DNA from: Akanthomyces muscarius
Taxonomy: Eukaryota; Ascomycota; Sordariomycetes; Hypocreales; Cordycipitaceae
DNA: 64,000 bases
Assembly (NCBI RefSeq): GCF_028009165.1
Contig: NW_026611618.1
Coordinates: forward strand, 868,001-932,000
Direction: 5' to 3'
The position numbers and the translations under genes were made by a program. The notes below the pieces were generated by a model. It saw only the letters and a program-made list of their open reading frames with translations. It had not been told where the DNA came from and made no database searches. Positions 60,454-64,000 of this stretch are shown piece after piece (position 1 is the first letter of the stretch; each line of letters opens with the position of its first letter).

Positions 60454-62112
60454 ATGGTGGCTGCAGTCCCCGCAGAGGTCTCAGCCGACTGCATCATCGT
60501 CGGCGCTGGATTCTCGGGCTGCTACTCCATGTACATGCTTCGCCAGCAGGGCTACTCGGCCAAGATGATTGACGCGGGGTCCGACTTTGGCGGCGTATGG
60601 CACTCGCACAGGTACCCCGGGGCGCTGGTCGACTCGCCGCCGCCGCTCTACCAGCTGAGCATCCCCAAGGTCTGGCAGGGCTTCAACTTTCGGCTCAGGT
60701 TCCCCGACCAGCGGGAGATGCAAGCCTACTTTCAGCACGTCGCCGAGATCCTGGACCTGCGCCGCGACGCCATCTTTCGGCACTCCATCGTCGACACGAG
60801 ATACGACGGCGACACGGGCCTCTGGCATCTTCGTTCGGACAAGGGACTGCGCGCAACGGGCCGATACGTCTTTTTCGCGACGGGGACTACAAACAAAGCC
60901 TACATCCCCGAGTTCCCGGGCTTGGAACGCTTCAAGGGCCAGGTGGTGCACACGCATGACTGGCCAGACGATCTGTTCCTGGGGGGGAAGAAGAAGATTG
61001 CTCTCATCGGCCAGGGCTCTACCGGCACGCAGGTGGCGCAAGAGATTGCCAAGCTCGACGCAGATGTCACCGTGTTCGTGCGCACACCCAACACGGGCTA
61101 TCCGCTGCGCCAGGGCACATTGACCATTGGGGAGACTGAGCGGTGGAAGTCGCTGTATCACGGCTACTTCCCCGAGGCCAAGTCGTCGGGGTGGGCCACG
61201 CTCTCGATCAACACCCCCGCGCGCTCGTTCCACGAGGATGCCCTGGCGCAGCACCGCGAGAACTGGGAGCTGGCCTGGAGGAGCGGCGGCTTCGACGTCC
61301 TCGTGGGCAACTACCCCGAAATCATGGCCGACAAGACGGCCAACGCCGCCTTTTACGAGTTTTGGAGAGAAAAGACGCTTCCACGCATAAAGGACCCCGT
61401 GAAGCGGGAGATCCTGGCGCCGCGCGAGCAGCCGGTGTGGTTCATGGCCCGGCGGCCCGTCATGGAGGCCGACTACTACGAGATGATGGACCGCGACAAC
61501 GTCGCGCTTGTGGACCTGAAGCAGTCGCCCATCAGGGAGTTTACAGAAACCGGCATTATCACGCAAGAGACGGCTGGCAGCAAAGAGACGCGGCTGCACG
61601 AGTTTGACCTCGTCATTTTCGCCACGGGCTACGACTCCGTCACGGGCAGCCTCTACGGCATGAACATCCGCGACCGCCACGGCGCGCTGCTGCAGGACCG
61701 GTGGCGGGCCGGCGGCGTGCGCACGCACCTGGGCATGATGGTGGCCGGCCTACCCAACGCCTTTCTGCTGTACGGCCCGCAGGCGCCCGGCCCGCTGACC
61801 AACGGCCCGACGTTCATCGAGCTGCAGGTCGACATGCTGTGCGGGCTGCTGGCGCGGGCCCGCGCCGACGGGCGGCAGGTCCTCGAGGCAACGGCCGCGG
61901 CCGCCGAGAGGTGGCGCGAGAAGCTGCGCGCGGGCTACGAGGTGCTGCTCGCAAGCGAGGCCGACTCGTGGTGGGTCGGGAGCAACATCCCGGGGAAGCG
62001 GAGGGAGCCGCTGACGTGGTTCTCGGGGGTCCCGGCCTGGCGGGAGGAGTGCGAGGCGAGCCTGCGCAGCTGGGACGACTTTGAGCCGGGCAAGACAGCG
62101 GCCAAGCTATAG
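60454..62112 (+). CDS. Type I Baeyer-Villiger monooxygenase (flavin)
   Basis: Intronless, 552 aa from ATG 60454 (CATCATGGTGG); an upstream GTG frame is not needed. FAD Rossmann motif 'VGAGFSG' (16-22), the Baeyer-Villiger motif 'GGVWHSHRYPGALVD' (46-60), the fingerprint F-x-G-x-x-x-H-T-x-x-W-P seen as 'FKGQVVHTHDWP' (about 165-176), the NADPH motif 'GQGSTG' and the ATG motif 'FATGYDSVTG'. These enzymes use NADPH and O2 to insert oxygen into ketones, giving esters or lactones. Very high GC at third positions suggests strong expression or a separate history from neighbours. The divergent paraoxonase-like lactonase next door could open a lactone product. Substrate cannot be read from the sequence. 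Confidence 0.93.
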   Translation: MVAAVPAEVSADCIIVGAGFSGCYSMYMLRQQGYSAKMIDAGSDFGGVWHSHRYPGALVDSPPPLYQLSIPKVWQGFNFRLRFPDQREMQAYFQHVAEILDLRRDAIFRHSIVDTRYDGDTGLWHLRSDKGLRATGRYVFFATGTTNKAYIPEFPGLERFKGQVVHTHDWPDDLFLGGKKKIALIGQGSTGTQVAQEIAKLDADVTVFVRTPNTGYPLRQGTLTIGETERWKSLYHGYFPEAKSSGWATLSINTPARSFHEDALAQHRENWELAWRSGGFDVLVGNYPEIMADKTANAAFYEFWREKTLPRIKDPVKREILAPREQPVWFMARRPVMEADYYEMMDRDNVALVDLKQSPIREFTETGIITQETAGSKETRLHEFDLVIFATGYDSVTGSLYGMNIRDRHGALLQDRWRAGGVRTHLGMMVAGLPNAFLLYGPQAPGPLTNGPTFIELQVDMLCGLLARARADGRQVLEATAAAAERWREKLRAGYEVLLASEADSWWVGSNIPGKRREPLTWFSGVPAWREECEASLRSWDDFEPGKTAAKL

Positions 62113-62493
62113 CGGCCGTGGGGAGCAGAAAGAATAGTAAAAGTAATCGAGACGTAAGGAATACCAGAAGCAACCCACCTCAAGCCAGCTGTTCAGACCA
62201 GTCAATGAGGGCACATCTTCGTAGCATGGACACTTCCTGATCTGGAGCAAGACAAAGATTGAGGCATGCACTTCACCGGACAAGTAGTAGTTGAGCAACC
62301 AGAATGGCCCAAATGTAAAAGGGGAATCAAATTCATACAACATGTCAGAAATATCTATGACCTTTTTACGCCCAAATTCCATGTGCGGACCAAACCCAGC
62401 AGAATGAACAAAGACTGAGTTTTAAATTTTTTTCATTTTTCATTTTGTGAATGCTTTTCAAGCCGCGACCGTCATCATATCGGACAGCAGCGT
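62113..62493. other. 3' intergenic between monooxygenase and rps19
   Basis: Convergent gene ends; no further gene seen. Confidence 0.5.
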
Positions 62494-63659
62494 TTACTCG
62501 TCATCCTCGTCCTCCTCCTCAGCCTCGGCGGTGGTCTGGGCGATACGGTCCAAATCACGCTGGCCGGCCTGGGTGATGCGGCGGCCGCCCTTGTCGTCGT
62601 CCTGCTCCAGGACGCCAATCTTCTCGAGGGCCTGCATGACCTTGCGGTCGACGGAGCCGGAGGCGTCGACGTGCTTGGAGGGGCGGGCGCCGCGGTTCTT
62701 GGCGGTGCCGTGGACCTTGCGGAGGCGGCCGACACCGATGGTCTTGCGGAGGTAGACGTGGCGGGCGACCGAGGCGGCGCGGACGTAGAACCAGTCAATG
62801 TCCTGGGGGGGGAGCTCCTTGGAGGGGCCGGTCTTGACGGTGTCGACCCAACCTGTTACTGTGGTTAGTGGCACTGCTCGAGTACGGTGGTTGCGTGCGG
62901 CGGCAGGCCGCAAGGCGAGGAGAATGGAGGAAGGATAACATACCAGGGATGGGCAGCTTGCCCTGGCGCTTCAGGAAAGCAGCATAAGCAGTGATGAACT
63001 TTTGCGCCTGAACGAGAAAGAGAACCCATTAGCAAATATTCCGTCTTCAGAAGTCTTGCGACTCCCTCGCGCCTGCTCCTCAAAAAAATGGTTCCCCAAG
63101 TAGAATACATCGACAAGAATGATGGTGTGTTGAACGGCTCCGCATCGCTATATTTCAAGTAGATGTGAGAGTGGGCAGTCCCCCCCCAGGACATTGGTCA
63201 TGGAGATCGGAGGGGCGTGGGCATGCGGCAAGGAGAACGAGCAATTGGAAACCAGAGGGCAGTCGAGTCAGCGCCAGTATTCCACAGCAGCTGTCCGTCT
63301 TTCTCAAGAGCTCTCCATTCCCAATTGCCAGTCGTCTCAAGCGCTTCCATCAGCACCCGGCTCTGCCAGTCGCGTTCGGTACGGCGGGACTTTGTAGTTC
63401 CCTAGCATTCCGACGTGGATATAAAATTTTGGTTTCCGTTTTGTTTGTTTGTCGTCGGTTCTTTATCGTTCGAGGTTTCGAAGCGATGGAGGTGCGCAGC
63501 ATCACGAGGGAGTCGGGGCATATCACTCGATTTTTGCGATGGAAAATTCGTGCTTCAATCTCTCAATCGTCGCATGAAAAGTCGGCTCGCAAAAAATCGG
63601 CAAGAATTTTTTCAGGGAGTACCTACATCAACGTCGCGAACAGTAACGCCGCCAGCCAT
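62494..63659 (-). CDS. rps19: 40S ribosomal protein eS19
   Basis: Three exons (63627-63659, 62944-63007, 62494-62852) give 151 aa. Exon 1 encodes 'MAGGVTVRDVD', exon 2 'AQKFITAYAAFLKRQGKLPI', exon 3 starts 'WVDTVKTGPSKELPPQDIDW' and 'FYVRAASVARHVYLRKTIGV', ending in the acidic tail 'EAEEEDEDDE'. eS19 sits in the head of the small subunit and is needed for 18S rRNA maturation. Introns are 619 nt (GTAGGT donor, TTCAG acceptor) and 91 nt; a long first intron right after the start is typical of ribosomal protein genes. Confidence 0.96.
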
Positions 63660-64000
63660 TTTTTCGGTGGTTTTGGGGGGGTGAAAGGGGAGGGGTATTA
63701 GGTCGGTATGAAGAGGTTGCGTTGGTTGGGGTGGGAAAGAGAGGCCACTGGGGATCTTTCGCGATAGTATTGGGCGGCCCTGGAGCACTTTTTTTCGACG
63801 CTAGGGTTTGCGGCCCTAGCAAACTACTCTGTGTCTTTTGGTGGGTGGGACCGAAAGAAGCGAAGTGATGACTAAGTACAGTGCTCTCAGCTCTGCGACG
63901 CACCTCGCACTGTAATTAAAATGGGCCTGGGCATAACACGGCTTTAGTTTGTTCCTGTGTTGGCATGCTCAGCATTGGTTTTTTTAGCATTTCATCTCGA
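63660..64000. promoter_or_regulatory. Promoter region of rps19 with a Tbf1-like box
   Basis: Upstream of the eS19 start on the minus strand. AACCCTAG at 63801-63808 resembles the A/G-CCCTAA box bound by Tbf1 in many fungal ribosomal protein promoters, and a second CCCTAGC lies beside it on the + strand. Confidence 0.4.

Noticed and set aside
60481..61728. 415-codon minus-strand frame in the Baeyer-Villiger gene
   Set aside because: Antisense shadow of a very GC3-rich gene; the sense strand has all expected motifs.

Overview
The window is nuclear DNA of a filamentous ascomycete (Pezizomycotina), most likely a Sordariomycete and possibly Hypocreales. That placement is an inference. The support is short introns (46-90 nt) with GTRNGT donors and CTAAC/CTGAC branch sites, fungal-only families (HAM1-like, PXB/DUF3818, fungal PD-(D/E)XK), and a block almost free of CpA and TpG, which is the footprint of repeat-induced point mutation (RIP).

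Layout. 0.2-2.1 kb: a PD-(D/E)XK nuclease-like gene broken by two TAA codons. 2-25 kb: widely spaced, intact-looking genes, namely a conserved fungal protein of unknown role, an amidase-like protein that lacks its nucleophilic serine, COP9 signalosome subunit CSN5, a HAM1-like lipid-binding-type protein and a PX-associated protein without a PX domain. 25.4-47.9 kb: an AT-rich RIP-degraded block holding LTR fragments, a 191-bp ATT microsatellite and six Fot1/pogo-like Tc1/mariner transposons of two subfamilies. Three of these are nested (D inside C inside B) with TA target duplications.

Within this block, at 29.95-33.2 kb, sits one island of normal base composition. It carries a five-exon gene joining a SERAC1-like alpha/beta-hydrolase, of the type that heads fungal NLR proteins, to a long C-terminal region I do not recognise. 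Right beside the island lies an 823-bp element with GC-rich terminal inverted repeats and an AT-rich core.

48-56 kb, next to the block, holds three broken genes: a casein-kinase-1-like kinase with frameshifts, a zinc deaminase-like protein with an in-frame TAG, and an ABCC transporter with a TGA inside its first Walker A motif. 57.5-64 kb returns to working genes. There is a tRNA-Ser(CGA) whose D-loop is split by a perfect mRNA-type intron, a paraoxonase-like lactonase divergent from a type I Baeyer-Villiger monooxygenase (a plausible ketone-to-lactone-to-hydroxyacid pair), and ribosomal protein eS19.

The most unusual items are the tRNA with a spliceosomal-type intron between its A and B boxes and the hydrolase gene in the RIP block. 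All exon structures were worked out by eye from splice signals and protein continuity.
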